Source: Eupeodes corollae (taxonomy: Eukaryota > Arthropoda > Insecta > Diptera > Syrphidae). Taken from it: a stretch of DNA of 64,000 bases. A program made the translations under genes and the position numbers. The notes beneath the pieces are model-generated. The model was not told the origin of the DNA. It was given only the letters and a program-made list of their open reading frames with translations, and made no database searches. The DNA is taken from the NCBI RefSeq assembly GCF_945859685.1, contig NC_079149.1, forward strand, positions 133,526,153 through 133,590,152, in the 5' to 3' direction. Of this stretch, positions 10,823 through 22,500 are shown piece by piece; position 1 is the stretch's first letter; each line of letters starts with the position of its first letter.

Positions 10823-11073
10823 TGCATCAAATATTTAAATATATACATAGCTTCCTATTAATTGAATTGTTATAACAAGCTTACCTTTGTCCAAATCTTC
10901 ATATTTTGTTCATCTTTCTTTTTATATATTAAAAATAATTTCAATTTTTCAGAATTCATTTAAAATTTAAACGTCAAATGAAAACGTGTAAATGTTCGGT
11001 GTGAACGATTTTCGTGTTTTCGAAAACTTTTTGCCGAAAACCGGGTTTTGGGTTTGGTGTGAAAAGCCTATAA

Positions 11074-11776
11074 AAGGCTATTAAAATAAATCAACACTGC
11101 TGAATGGTTTCATTAAATCAAACATACCTTATTAATTGTGAAAAACTTATTTAAATGTCATATATTTCTTGTTGACAATCGAAGTTAGATTTAGATTCAA
11201 AAATACAGGAGATTGAAAAATTGAATAACAATAGAATATTTAAAATTTTATACATAATTTCAATTAATTTCCTAATAACAGATGTTCCTTTAAGACACTT
11301 GTGTTTTAATCTGGCAGAACATTTGTAGAAGGTGGCCTTTTTGACAGGTGTCACTTGTTTTATAGAAATTTAGTATGCCTTCCTAATATAAATAGAAGTC
11401 CTAATAAACAAATGGGTCGGATCACACTAAATGCCATACAGCATACCTCCTACGAACCTGGAGCAATGATTAATATCATTATATAATTGTTTTAATTCGA
11501 ATAGTAAACATTTTCGAAACACTGCTTAAATATTAAACCACAATTTAAAAACTCACATCTGAATGACTGATATATCTTATAAATATCTGAACTGAACCAT
11601 TTTCCCTGCTTCGTAGTTCAAAACCAACAACTCTCTGAACGATACCATTTCTTTGACAGTAGAACAGCTGATTTAAAAAGCTAAACAGTAAGACAAAATG
11701 AAATGTAAACAAAATATAAATTCAACGCAGCTGATGTTTGGATTTTGATGAATTTTGATATTTTTAACAAATAAAA
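11074..11776. other. Intergenic region upstream of the THAP/ZAD gene
   Basis: No gene was seen. The last 150 bases should hold the promoter and 5' leader of the gene starting at 11777. An open frame on the minus strand at 11151-11354 (67 codons) shows no motif. Confidence 0.45.
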
Positions 11777-14165
11777 ATGCCTTCATTTTGCGTAATTTCC
11801 GATTGCCAAGATAAATACAAGCACTCAGAAAATGTCTCATTTCATAAGTAAGAACATTTTGATTTGAGCATCCAAGTATTTCATTTAATAATCATGCTTT
11901 TACGATAGATTCCCTCATAGCCGGAAGGACCTTCTCGACAAGTGGATTGAATTTGCCAACCGCGAACCCGACTGGAAACCATCCAAATGGAGTGCAATAT
12001 GTAGTCGGCACTTTGTTCCTGAAGATTTCCGGAATGTCAATTCCAGGAAAACCCTCAAGAAGACTGCTGTTCCCACTTTAAAAACCTCTACATGGACTGA
12101 TCACTCTCAAGAGATGCTGCCATCTCTCTCGATTCAGAATCACGAAACAGACATGAAGGTAATAATAATTCTGTTGAGAGCTTTCTCAAAAATAAACCTG
12201 TTGCATATTTGTTGTGTTGTTTAGATCCCTGAAAGTAATTGCCGCCTTTGTGGAATTTGTTGTCGTCCGGTGGCGACCTTTGCCACGAATTTTGAAATTT
12301 TCGGTATGATCCAGAAATGTTTTCCCACACTCAACATCCAATTGGATGACAATCTCCCAAAAGACATGTGTTCCGGATGCTTGAAGAGACTCAATAGCTT
12401 CTCAGAGTTCATAGACTTGGTCCTGAATACTCAGAAACACCTCCATGGCACGATTCGAAGTGAAAAATTCATTAAACCACCCGAAAGACAACTGAAAATA
12501 AAACAAGAACCAGTCGTAAATGTCAAACAAGAAGTCGCCGAACACTTTGATAGCTTCCTAAGCGACGAACTAGAAGAAGAACAAGACTGCGAACAGAAAT
12601 TCTCCTTCTGTGACTTTCCCATGCTCAACACCCAGGATATCATCAACAATTGTGACATCATGGAAATCATTAATCTTGACGATCCCTTCATCGATATTCC
12701 TGACGATGAAAATGGCAATGAAATTGGAGAAATTGTCAATCAAGATTTCTTCACATCCACGAATAAATCGCAGTTTGCTTCGAAATTGGATTCCATTAAC
12801 TTGGTTCATGAACACAACTACGCCATGCCAATCGAATGCAAGGAATCCATAAACCTCACAAATGTATATAAGACTGAAAAAACAGAAGACAAGGATGACC
12901 ATGATGTGGTGGCTAGCAGCGTTCCACCAGACACCTTGATCACTGCTAAACCTAAGTTCAACAACAGCAGTGCTGAGTCCACAATCATAAGTAATGATTT
13001 GCAATTCTCCAAAAGCACATCATCATCCTCGTCAAATGGAAAATTAATGGTGACATCTGTGAGTGATTTGCTACCTCGTCCAAAAGTCGAGTCGAACTTT
13101 AAGAAGCCAAATATTGTTGTTTTGAATGAGAGCATTGTCAAGACGGCGTCTGCATTCCAGCTACACCCTTGTTCGATGTGCCCAGCGCAGTTCTTCTCCG
13201 CTGAGGGATTAAGTCACCACGTTGCTAAGACTCACCTTCCAATGGTCACATTACCTCCAAACAATGTTTGCAGCTCCATTCCAACGCCTCCATGCAATAT
13301 ACCAGAGGAGGTCATTGCTAAAGTTGACTCCAAGTCGATAACCTGTCTCATCTGTTCCTCGAGTTTCTCAAATATTCATGATCTCCTCAAGCACAAGATC
13401 CGAACTCATCCGAAGCCAATGGCGAAAAAAAGAAAACGTGGCCGTGAGTGTTCTGCCTGCGAGAAGTTTTTCGTCAGCCAAATGGCCCTGAAAAACCATC
13501 GTAACTATGTTTGTCTCTCGAAGCTGAATTCATCACCGAGAACCTTCAAGTGCCGTTGGTGTTCCAAATTCACATTCAGTCACTGGAGAATCTATAGAAA
13601 TCATGTAGCGCGTTGTAAGAAACTCAGATGCCCTAAGAAACCTGAGAACGTCACAAAACTTCCCAAGATCTCATCAAAATCCAAACCAAAAATTCTCGAA
13701 AAACCACCAGCTAAAGATATTTTCAACCTTCTCTGCCTCGGCTGCAATCAGTCCTTCAGAACTGTAGATGAATTTCGATTGCATTACGTTGAAGAAAAAT
13801 GCAAACTCCAACCATCAGCCGATCAGGTTCTTGCATTCTGTCGCACATGCAATCGACCCATAACCAAATTGGCCAAACTACGTGTTCATCGGCATTTTCA
13901 GTATTCCTCCAAATATTTCTGCAAAGAGTGCCCCAAGGAGTTCAAGAACTCAAAACTTCTAGCCCAACATCGAATCACACATTCGAATGTTCGCAATCAC
14001 AAATGCCAATTGTGCGAGAAGACATTCAAACGAAACTGCGGCCTACAGCAGCATATAAAAGCGATTCATTTGAAGTTGAAGCCACACGAGTGTGGTGTCT
14101 GTAAACGGAAATTCGCTCTCAAAGGCGATATGTTACGTTGTAAACATTCAATATTGACATTGTAA
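11777..14165 (+). CDS. THAP + ZAD + C2H2 zinc-finger protein (putative transcription factor)
   Basis: A nuclear DNA-binding protein of 753 residues. Exons are 11777-11847, 11909-12158 and 12225-14165, joined at GTAAG/AG and GTAAT/AG borders that keep the frame. Residues 1-81 form a THAP domain: C5, C10, C55, H58, the invariant P26 in FHKFP, W36, and AVPTL at 77-81. Residues about 113-185 form a ZAD, the zinc-finger-associated dimerisation domain expanded in insects, with ligands C113, C116, C156 and C159. A long acidic, Ser/Asn-rich linker follows, with IKQEP and VKQEV motifs resembling SUMO acceptor sites. From C423 to the C terminus there are about nine zinc fingers, two or three of C2HC type; in the last (HECGVCKRKF) the first His position reads Cys (LRCKHS). 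The start is the ATG that begins the THAP domain. I cannot name the orthologue. A role in gene regulation is inferred from domains only. Confidence 0.9.
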
Positions 14166-14813
14166 TTTTATCAGAACTTGTATTTATGTTTCCATGCATT
14201 TTCGATTATACTTTCAAATGGATTTAATGTATTTTGTTTTTCATTTGGGTTAAAGATCGTGTTATCATCTATTGAGGGCGAAAATTGGTTCCTCAATTAT
14301 GTAAATTATTCAATTGTTCAAAGTACGCTAAACTAAGAAAACAATGAGGCCAAACTGGCTTTGAGCATAATGTGGCTTAAATTCTTTTCTAATCAGGGCA
14401 TCGATTTCTAGTCATGTACATATGGGCTATGTGGCACAGATTTTTGGTTATGTTTGTGGACATTATTTGATAAGGCTGATGAGAAGAATTGGAAGAAGTC
14501 TTCATACTAACTCTATCATGGTAAGACCTCTGCAAACAAACTCTCTCCTAAATTGCAGACTTTCAAGAGAAACTGTCAAAAAATGTATAAGCATGTACAA
14601 AGCTTCAAGCCATTTGAAGACAAAAAGGATGTAATGGAAAAACAGTTATAAGTGCCAAGACTCAGTGTTTAGCAAAACAAACAAATTAGAATAATTGTAA
14701 TATTTGTAAAGGTTTCGGTTTATTTCTCTTTGTCAAGAATTTTTAGCTGGAAATTTGACAGTTATGTCCCACTCGTTAACACGTACACCTACACGAAATT
14801 ATACTAATACAAT
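14166..14813. other. Downstream of THAP/ZAD gene, no gene recognised
   Basis: This is the 3' UTR and intergenic sequence. A 70-codon open frame at 14422-14634 has no motif or splice context and is not accepted. No strong AATAAA signal could be assigned. Confidence 0.4.
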
Positions 14814-15353
14814 GGGCAGGTTCAGGCAACTTCATTTGCAGTCAACTTCATTCCTTGAACGTACATTTTGACCAAGGCAAATAGTTAGTTTTTCAAGTGT
14901 CATGAATTTCAAATTCAGAACGTTACTTCGAAAACCTCTACTTAAAGTTCATAGTACAAAAAGTACCAACAAAATATTGTCTACAAAACACCCCCCAGGC
15001 AAGCTACAAGTCCATCACAATTCGTATTTTGTATTGTAAAGAAATATGTATAACTGATTTCTTTTCCAAATTTACAAGGAAGCTTATTACAGAAAGCATT
15101 AAATGAAAGTGTGCAGAAAATAAATAAATCATAGAGTTAAAAAGTTCAGCTTTCGGTTGAATGAAAAAACATGATCAATTGTCACTTTGACATAAGTTGA
15201 TTTGACTTGATAGTTAGGGAGATTTTTCTTGACTAACTTTCCAGTCAACATTCCAATTAAGTTCCAATTGGAAGGCAATTTTTTGGCAGCTGGCCAATCA
15301 AATGCTTAAAACTCGCCTTACTTTCAAGTCCCTTATGTCGTCTGAACCTGCGC
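14814..15353. mobile_element. MITE family 'GGGCAGGTTCAGA', copy A
   Basis: The copy has terminal inverted repeats GGGCAGGTTCAG at 14814 and CTGAACCTGCGC ending at 15353, flanked on both sides by AAT (14811-14813, 15354-15356), a plausible 3-bp target duplication. The 540-bp interior has no coding capacity and is about 85-90 percent alike by eye to copies B, C and D. The left terminus lacks about ten bases (ACATAAGGGA) present in the other copies. Confidence 0.8.
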
Positions 15354-15558
15354 AATGACAACAAAAACAATTCCAACCGTGTTCCATGCGCTTTTTAAAA
15401 ATAATCAATTTTTTAATATTACACATTCTTACTTATTTTTAAAATATCGACAATGGCATCACATGAAGGTGGCGGAGCAGCATTTCATCTCAATTGGACG
15501 CTATCAGTTAACTATAAAGATTTTCCTAATAACATTAGGAAAAAATAACATAAATATA

Positions 15559-17132
15559 CAATGCCGCTCACTTGAATAGCGCCTCCATGATGCATTATGT
15601 AACTGCATAGAATTCGGGTCTTTGAGTTAGTATACCGTTGCAATATTTGTATATTTTAACTACATATCTCTTAAACTACTCTCTCTGTGGGCGAATTCAT
15701 GCTATGGAACTGTTCCGTTAAATAGTTTCTGCTTACTTTATTGGAACTACTGTGAAAAAGGTGGTTTTATTTAGGTTCACTTGAATAGCACCACCCCCTA
15801 TATTATTAGTTTTCGTATGGATTAAGAGCCAGGTAGTTATAAACAAATATTTTCGTATTTCTTTTAGTCATTTTAATTCTAATAATTTCAGACAAAATGG
15901 GCCGTGGCATTTAAATCATTGGCAGATAACGAGAAATCTAAAATTAAAGCTTACCGCGAGTGTGTCCTGTCTATTCACAAAATTGCTAAAAAAAAACGCA
16001 ACGAAGCCGCAAAGTTATATTCACATTTTTACGGAACAAATCCAACTATGGTAAAAATATGAAAGGGCGGACATCTAGTGTCGTTAGCGCTGCTGAAAAA
16101 TGAGCAATCATGCGACTCGTGTCAAATTCCCATGATTCTGCCTCCAAAATAAAGAAATAAGTGGTGTAAAAGCAAGTCTATCTACAGTAAAGCGGGTTAT
16201 TTTTAATGCAACACAATTAAAAGATTAAAGCTTAAGAAAAAACCGACGCTTAGCCCGTCCCGTAAAGACGCCTCGGTTTCGGTCGTGCAAACATGACATG
16301 AAGTAAGGAATGGTACCGTGTTGTTAATTTAGAGGGGCCTGATGGATAAAACTATTATCCATGATTTACGGAAAGAGAAACATCATGGTTTCGGGAGCCA
16401 ATACTTACTATGGAACTTTGGAGTTGCAGTTTCTGACTCCTCGCATTAATGCGCAATCATACATTGGGGTACTCGAGAAGGTTTTTTCTTTGACTACGGA
16501 ATTGTTTGATGACTTGTCATGGAAATTGCAGCTGAAGAACGCACCCATCAACAATGCTAGAGTGCTAAAACAATTACTAGAGCGCCAAAGATTGGTTACC
16601 ATATTCTCCAGACCTAAACATTATCGAAAATATTTTTGGGGTGGCTTACTCGAAAAGTATATGAGTCTGGGAAACAATGTTGAAGATGAGCTAATAGATG
16701 CCATTAAGAGTATCTAGGCCTCGATTTCACTGGCTTATATAAAAAACTTGTATGATTCCCTACCGAACAGGATGTATGATGTTATTTATAATCAAGGCGA
16801 GACCACCCATTACAATTTTTTGAATCAAAATTAATGTTAATAATTGTGTTCCTTATAATTTAAAAGTTTTTTAAAGTGTGAAACTATTAATAAATTAATG
16901 TTAAATGAAGAGGCGCTATTCAAGTGACCCAAAATTTGATTCAATTTTTTTGAGTCACATCGCTTTCAAATGTATACAAAAATAACCACTGTAAAGAAAC
17001 GTTCCACTCTCCCTTTTTTACAGAACTTAATAAACTTGATTAAAAAAAACAGTCATTTAAATTACTTGTTTTAAAGATTTTGAGCTTTAAACTCGAATTA
17101 AAGTGGGGGTGATATTCAAGTGAGCGGTACTG
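15559..17132. mobile_element. Tc1-like transposon with IR/DR termini, degenerate
   Basis: The outer ends are CAATGCCGCTCACTTGAATA at 15559 and, inverted, TATTCAAGTGAGCGGTACTG ending at 17132. TA flanks both sides (15557-15558, 17133-17134), the target duplication of Tc1/mariner. The core CACTTGAATAGC recurs further in at 15779 and, inverted, near 16918. Each end thus carries two copies, the IR/DR arrangement of Sleeping Beauty-, Minos- and Paris-type elements. The 1,574-bp element encodes a broken transposase (separate entry). It lies between MITE copies A and B. Confidence 0.8.
15897..16834 (+). pseudogene. Tc1-like transposase pseudogene
   Basis: The frame starts with MGRG at 15897, just after an AG acceptor-like TTTCAG, and ends near 16834. 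Recognisable parts are a basic HTH remnant near 15930-16020, the block MVSGANTYYGTLELQFLTP (cf. VMVWG), LKNAPINNAR where a functional enzyme has QDNAP-H, and PKHYRKYFW where SPDLN-IEN-W is expected. The C terminus, DELIDAIKSI then IKNLYDSLPNRMYDVI, matches the C terminus of the transposase at 42349-43342, so both belong to one family. There are stops and frameshifts throughout, and the catalytic Asp and Glu positions are lost. It is an old, inactive copy. Confidence 0.75.
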
Positions 17133-17139
17133 TATGTTT

Positions 17140-17343
17140 TTAACAGAACTTGAAGTTCTGCAATGTCAATCCTTTTAAAACTTTCACAGTTATTTCTCGG
17201 TGGTAGAAGTTGTCAAAGTGGTTTAGGAAGTCACTTTTACCTGTGTGTCTTGCCCAACCTTTATTTTCAGTAGTTTTGATGGAAGTTAATGATTTAATTG
17301 AAGCTACAATTTGACCAGCTTGGACCAATGCAGATATGTCCAC
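17140..17343 (-). other. Unassigned exon-like open frame
   Basis: On the minus strand a pyrimidine-rich tract ending in TTTTTCAG stands just before the frame beginning VDISALVQAGQIVASIKSL and continuing through GWARHTGKSDFLNHFDNFYH to a stop at 17140. The composition is protein-like and the acceptor is good, but there is no partner exon, no family match, and the adjacent Tc1-like insertion may have cut it. It could be one exon of an unrecognised gene or a relic of another transposon. Confidence 0.25.
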
Positions 17344-17950
17344 TGCTGAAAAACAAAAAGCAGGAAATTACTTTTATCAAACAAGTGTCAATTGTCTGAC
17401 TGACTTTTATTGGAAGATCCATTCATTTAGGTTCGTAAATTTTCACTCATTTTTCTTAAGACTACCAACAAAAAATCTGGACTGCAAATAAGATTTTCTT
17501 CAAATTTACGATTCCAACACAGTTCGATGATTCTGACAGATAAAAGCAAACGTTCGATAATTGCAATAGAAGAATTGAATCCACCGATTTTTTGACAATT
17601 TAGGTGAATATCAACTAGGTGAAATCGGTTATGCTAAATTGTCACATTAAATACATTTCTCTTGTGACTAGGGACTAGGGAGTCATAATAGGGCCCTTAG
17701 GTTTTAAATTTCTCTGTCCCTTTAAAATTCATTCAGAACTTTGACCTACTTTAGCGACTCTTTTATATCTCTATGATAAAATGCCTTCTCTTTGGTCTTT
17801 ACGACACTTCTTCGCTGTATCTATTGGTAGTAAAGAACCTAGACTGAATTTCGAAATCAATCGTACACAATATTAAAAATATTAACACAAAAATTATAGT
17901 TCTTAGAACTGTGACTCCAAAATGTGAATTCGCCAGTGAATTTTAACAAC
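17344..17950. other. Non-coding stretch with one half of a local duplication
   Basis: No gene. Bases about 17757-17948 share CGACTCTTTTAT, then TTAGAACTGTGA and TCCAAAATGTGAATT, in order, with 18511-18590 on the other side of MITE copy B. The left version has about 100 extra bases. This looks like an old direct duplication split by the MITE. Confidence 0.4.
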
Positions 17951-18483
17951 CGGCAGGTTCAGACGACATAAGGGACTTGAAAGTTAGGCAAGTTTCTAGA
18001 ATCTGATTGGCCAGCTGCCAAAAAATTGCCTTTCAATTAAGGCAAACTTAATGGAAACTTCACTGGAAAGTTAGTCAAGAAAAATCTCCCTAACTATCAA
18101 GTCAAGTGTACTTCTATCAAAATGACAGTAAATAATGTTTTTTCATTCAACTGAAAGCTGAACTTTATTACTATACTCTATGATTTATTTATTTTCTGCA
18201 CAACTTTATTTAACGCTTTCTGTAAAAGGGTTCCATGTCAATTGGGAAAAGAAATATCTAATGTTTGTTTACTATACAAAATACAAATCGTGATGGACTT
18301 GTAGCTTGCCTGAGAAGTGTTTTGAAGACAGTAATTTTGTTGGTACTTTTTGTACTATGGACTTAAAGTAGAGATTTGCGAAGTAAAGTTCTGAATTTGA
18401 AATTTATGATGCTTGATCAAAATATACCTTCAAAAAATTAATTTGACTACAAATAAAGTCCCTTATGTTGTCTGAACCTGTCC
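17951..18483. mobile_element. MITE family 'GGGCAGGTTCAGA', copy B (inverted)
   Basis: The ends are CGGCAGGTTCAGACGACATA at 17951 and its inverse ending TGAACCTGTCC at 18483. The orientation is opposite to copy A. Subterminal blocks TTGGCCAGCTGCCAAAAAAT and GTAGCTTGCC are shared with the other copies. There is no coding capacity. Flanking bases do not show an obvious target duplication. Confidence 0.75.
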
Positions 18484-18599
18484 ATTCTTTCTGCCCTTTC
18501 AACTTTTGTATCGACTCTTTTATGAAATAATGAAATGAATTCTCTTTAGAACTGTGAGTCCAAAATGTGAATTTTAACAATTTTAATACATTGTTGATT

Positions 18600-19576
18600 A
18601 ATGTAAAGTTCCACTTTAAGTAATGGCGTAGTTTTTACTTGTCAAATTTCAAAAGATGACAGATTCAAAAGTGACATTTAGAAATCTCTTATATAGTTTT
18701 ACATACAAGTTTAACTTCCAAAAATTATTTTGGTTATAGCCAAAAAACGTTACCTCAATTTATTATTTTAAGCCCCATAACCGGTTGTCTTCTTTAAGAA
18801 AAAAAAATCTTTCTTGTATATTTTTTGTATATACAATATTTTACTTTATTTTACTTGAATATAATATATTAAAATGTTCAATTATATATACATACATATA
18901 ACCTAATAATAAAACAAAACTATATGAAAGAAAATACAAAAAGTTACATAGCTTCAACTTAGATCTGAAAAAAATTTGTTTTTCTTCAGTTTTTCTTATC
19001 TTAAAGGTGGTGCTTCAAATCTTTAAAAAAACGTGCTTCCTTTTTGTCTTGAATATTATGTATAATATATACTGATCATGATTATTGTTTTGTTTTTCTT
19101 ATAAAAATTGTTTCAATATTGAAACTCCTATTTACCGAAACCTTTATCCGGATAAAACTTTATCAAACTTACAAATGGCACTACGACAGCTATTTTATAT
19201 TTACGAAAATAATTTTTATTTTATATATAAACAATTAAAAAAAATGATAAAACATAAACTCTTTTTATAAAAAAATACAATGAACATAAACATCAATAAC
19301 ATAAAATAAAAAGTTTTAAAGAATTACAAATATATTGCAACTACGGTTTTCATTCATTTAGGCTCTTAAAAATCTACGATACATACACATAATAATATTA
19401 ACAGTCATTTTACTTTAATTATTATTATTTTTGTAGTTATAATCTTAAAAATGAGTCAAATAATATTTTATACGACCCCACTGTACTTTTACATTTATTA
19501 TTTATTTTTTAATCGTATTAGTGCGATCTTTTTTGTGATGTCTTTTTTCTTCAAATAATTTAAAAAAAAAGAAAAC
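18600..19576. other. Swip-1 3' untranslated/downstream region
   Basis: This is strongly AT-rich. On the minus strand it lies directly after the Swip-1 stop and should contain its 3' UTR; TTTATT words near 19499-19512 give AATAAA-type polyadenylation signals on that strand. No other gene was seen. Confidence 0.45.
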
Positions 19577-22500
19577 TTAATTCTGTTGGAAAATAGCGGC
19601 TCGCTGTTGGAATTCTGCACGCCGCATACCCTTCTGCTCTTCCTGTAGTCGGCGTTCTTCTTGTTCCTGTCGAATTTCATCATGAAACTTATTTGTCCTT
19701 AATTGTTGTTCGATTTTGGCTTCGAAGAAATTTTTCGCACCACAAACGCCAACTTCTTCGACATTGATTTCGGTCAAGCGGGCCAGCTGGTTGAGACCAG
19801 AATCACTGTCCAATTCACCAGCCTGAGCTTTGCGGTAAATCAACAGGAATTCCCTGAACGAAATCTTTCCATCGTGATCCTCATCGACCTCGGATATCAT
19901 GCCCTTGAGTCCCAAATGAGTTTGAGGTGCTCCCAGTTTTTCCATCATAACTTTGAGTTCGGTCAAGTCGAGATAGCCATCGTGACCACTATCGTATCTG
20001 GAAGAATAAAAGTAACAATGAACAAACAAATTAGACACAATTCAGGTATTAATATGGGAATATTAAAATTAAGGGGTGAGACAAAATGGTCTCCTATAAA
20101 GAACCTCTAAAACGTTGTTCCAAAATATTTAAATTGTCATAACAAATGCCTAAAGATTTTGTTGTGGATAAGTGCCCTGGCGGCCGTATTTGACAGCTGT
20201 CAGGTGATTTATTTCAAGATTAGACAGGTTCAGACAACATAGGGGACTTCATTTGCAGTCAACTTCATTCTTTGAACGTAAATTTTGACAAAGGCAACTA
20301 GTTAGTTTGTCAAGTGTCATAAATTTGAAATTCAGAACTTTACTTCACAAACCTCTACTTCTACGAGTAGTTCATAGTACAAAAACTACCAAAATCATTA
20401 TTTTCTACAAAACACTCCTCAGGCAAGCTACAAGTCAATCACTATTTGTTTTTTGTATTTTAAAGATATATTACTTATTTCTTTTCCAAATTTACAAGTA
20501 ACCTTTTTACATTTCATTTTGACATAAGTTGACATGAATTCATAGTTAGAGCCCGTTCACACGATCCCGAAGCGATGGTTTTGCCGTATCGTCGATTTTA
20601 CCGTATAAGCCAGTGTCAATATAATTTAAATGAGTGTATTGAGACGATATGGCATTTAAATGTATACGGTAAAATTACCGATTAGGTCGATTTTGTCACT
20701 CGGTTTTGTCTCTGCAAATCGTTTTCGGTTGTACGGTAAGAAACCGATTCGGCTCATCGTGGCAATGTATTTATAGACGGTGCGTTCAGACGACTCGATA
20801 TTTTGACCGATAGTGCGTCATTTTTCGTCTGGTCTACTGTCGAATAATTTATTGCTAGTCTAAGTGGGTCGTAGGGTTGAGTAAGGTGTACGGTAAAATT
20901 ACCGTACCGTCTGAACACCGAAAGACACCGAATCGAGAAAATATCCGATACGGTGAAAATATCGAATCGTGTGAACGGGCTATTAGGGAGATTTTTCTTG
21001 ACTAACTTTCCAGTCAACTTTCCATTAAAGTTGCCTTAATTGGAAGGAAATTTTTTGGCAGCTGGCCAATCAGATGCTAGAAACTTGCCCTACTTTCAAG
21101 TCAATTATGTCGGCTAAACCTGCCCATTGGTTTGGCATTTCAAAATGAAAAGACTGACAGCTGAACAACGTTTTCAAATTGTGGAAATGTATTTTTTGAA
21201 AATTGTGGTTCTGTTCAAAATATGTAAGTTTTGTGCGAATTTTGTTTAGCTCATTTTTCGTTGAATTGATACGTCAATAAACAAAACTGCCGTATTTATT
21301 TAAATAACCAAGACTTGCAGGAGCTTTGGTTCATAACAGACGACGTGAGCGCAACATGTCACACAGCTTGTATCACAATTTATTTATTGAATCCAAAATC
21401 TTGCTTGACTATTTTCTGTGGGGGAATAAAGTCGATAGCCTGGACCGATAAGTCCAATACGAGTGACCACTTAGAGGACACCATTCGCAACGATATTACT
21501 GATATACGGCCACAAAATGTTCTAATTTATCGAGCCAGCTGTATAGTTAATTTTCAAGGAATCATATTTAAACCCAGAGGGTTATCTTTCCAATTTAAAA
21601 AATCATCTTCGTTTTATTCCATTTCAAAGCTGATAGACCGGTAGTGAGAAAAAAGCCTATTTGTTCAGCCTCTAGGTGACATATCCCCATAAAATTAAGC
21701 TACGCCTCGGAAGAACGCTGCACAGCCGCCATTTTGTAATAAATCGCTTTAAAACAATGTATTGTAAGCTGTCAATGTCACCTCGATCTATTTTGTAGTA
21801 TACGTCAGAGAAAAAAAGTTCACAAAAAGTCTTTTTTTTCGGCCTCTATAGGGTTGCTTAACCCCTTAAAACTAGACACTGCCTCCCAGGTTTTATATAC
21901 GAACTATGGGTACGTGAATATCTGCACTTTGGTCTTATCGTACTTTCACATAAAATAAACAAACTACCAAAAAAGAGGTCATTGCAGTATATGCGGCTTT
22001 TCATTTAAACATTTTGCTGGGTATAAATACACATGCGAACATAACAAAATTCCGCAGCAACAAATTTGGTGTTGTGGCGTGCAATTTGTGCGGCGCACAC
22101 CTCGCTCGTTTTTCACTTTTGAGGCTAGCGAACTCATTTGTTATTCTGAATGCACATCAGCAATCAAATGTGATTACATGGTTATTATGGAAGCTATAGA
22201 GAGGAATTTACGAAAGACTATTTTTGGTATAATGCCACAATGTTTCGAGGAGCTTTTGTAATCGAAAAAACAAAGGTGTGTACGATACGAGTATATTATA
22301 TATCTCATTACAAAAATAAGGGCATCCTAAAATAATTGAAAACAAGTGATAGCTATGCATGTTGGCAACAATTAAGTCATTTAAAATCTACACAAGAGTT
22401 GCATAGTTTTGTTTTATAAGGCCATGCGATAATGATGCATCATCAGTATGCTGCGTTTGTTTATTTGTTTTACGACTTTCCTAGATACATAATGTTGCAA

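Larger units (their letters stand above)
9357..11070. mobile_element. PIF/Harbinger DNA transposon, internally deleted
   Basis: The ends are inverted: TAGGCTTTTCACACC at 9357 and its complement GGTGTGAAAAGCCTA ending at 11070, with the match continuing through AAACCCGGTTTTCG. TAA stands on both sides (9354-9356 and 11071-11073), the 3-bp TWA target duplication typical of PIF/Harbinger. Inside are remnants of both genes of this superfamily in convergent order: the Myb/SANT-like partner on the plus strand near 9765-9960 and the HARBI1-like transposase on the minus strand at 10311-10822. Both are truncated, so this copy is non-autonomous. Confidence 0.85.

Noticed and set aside
12431..13141. Several open frames on the minus strand and in other phases inside the THAP/ZAD gene
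   Set aside because: Shadows of the spliced plus-strand gene, which has domain support.
15465..15548. Start-like MASHEGGGAAFHLNWTLSVN on the plus strand just left of the Tc1-like element
   Set aside because: Attractive initiation context but the frame ends after about 28 codons and no continuing exon was found.
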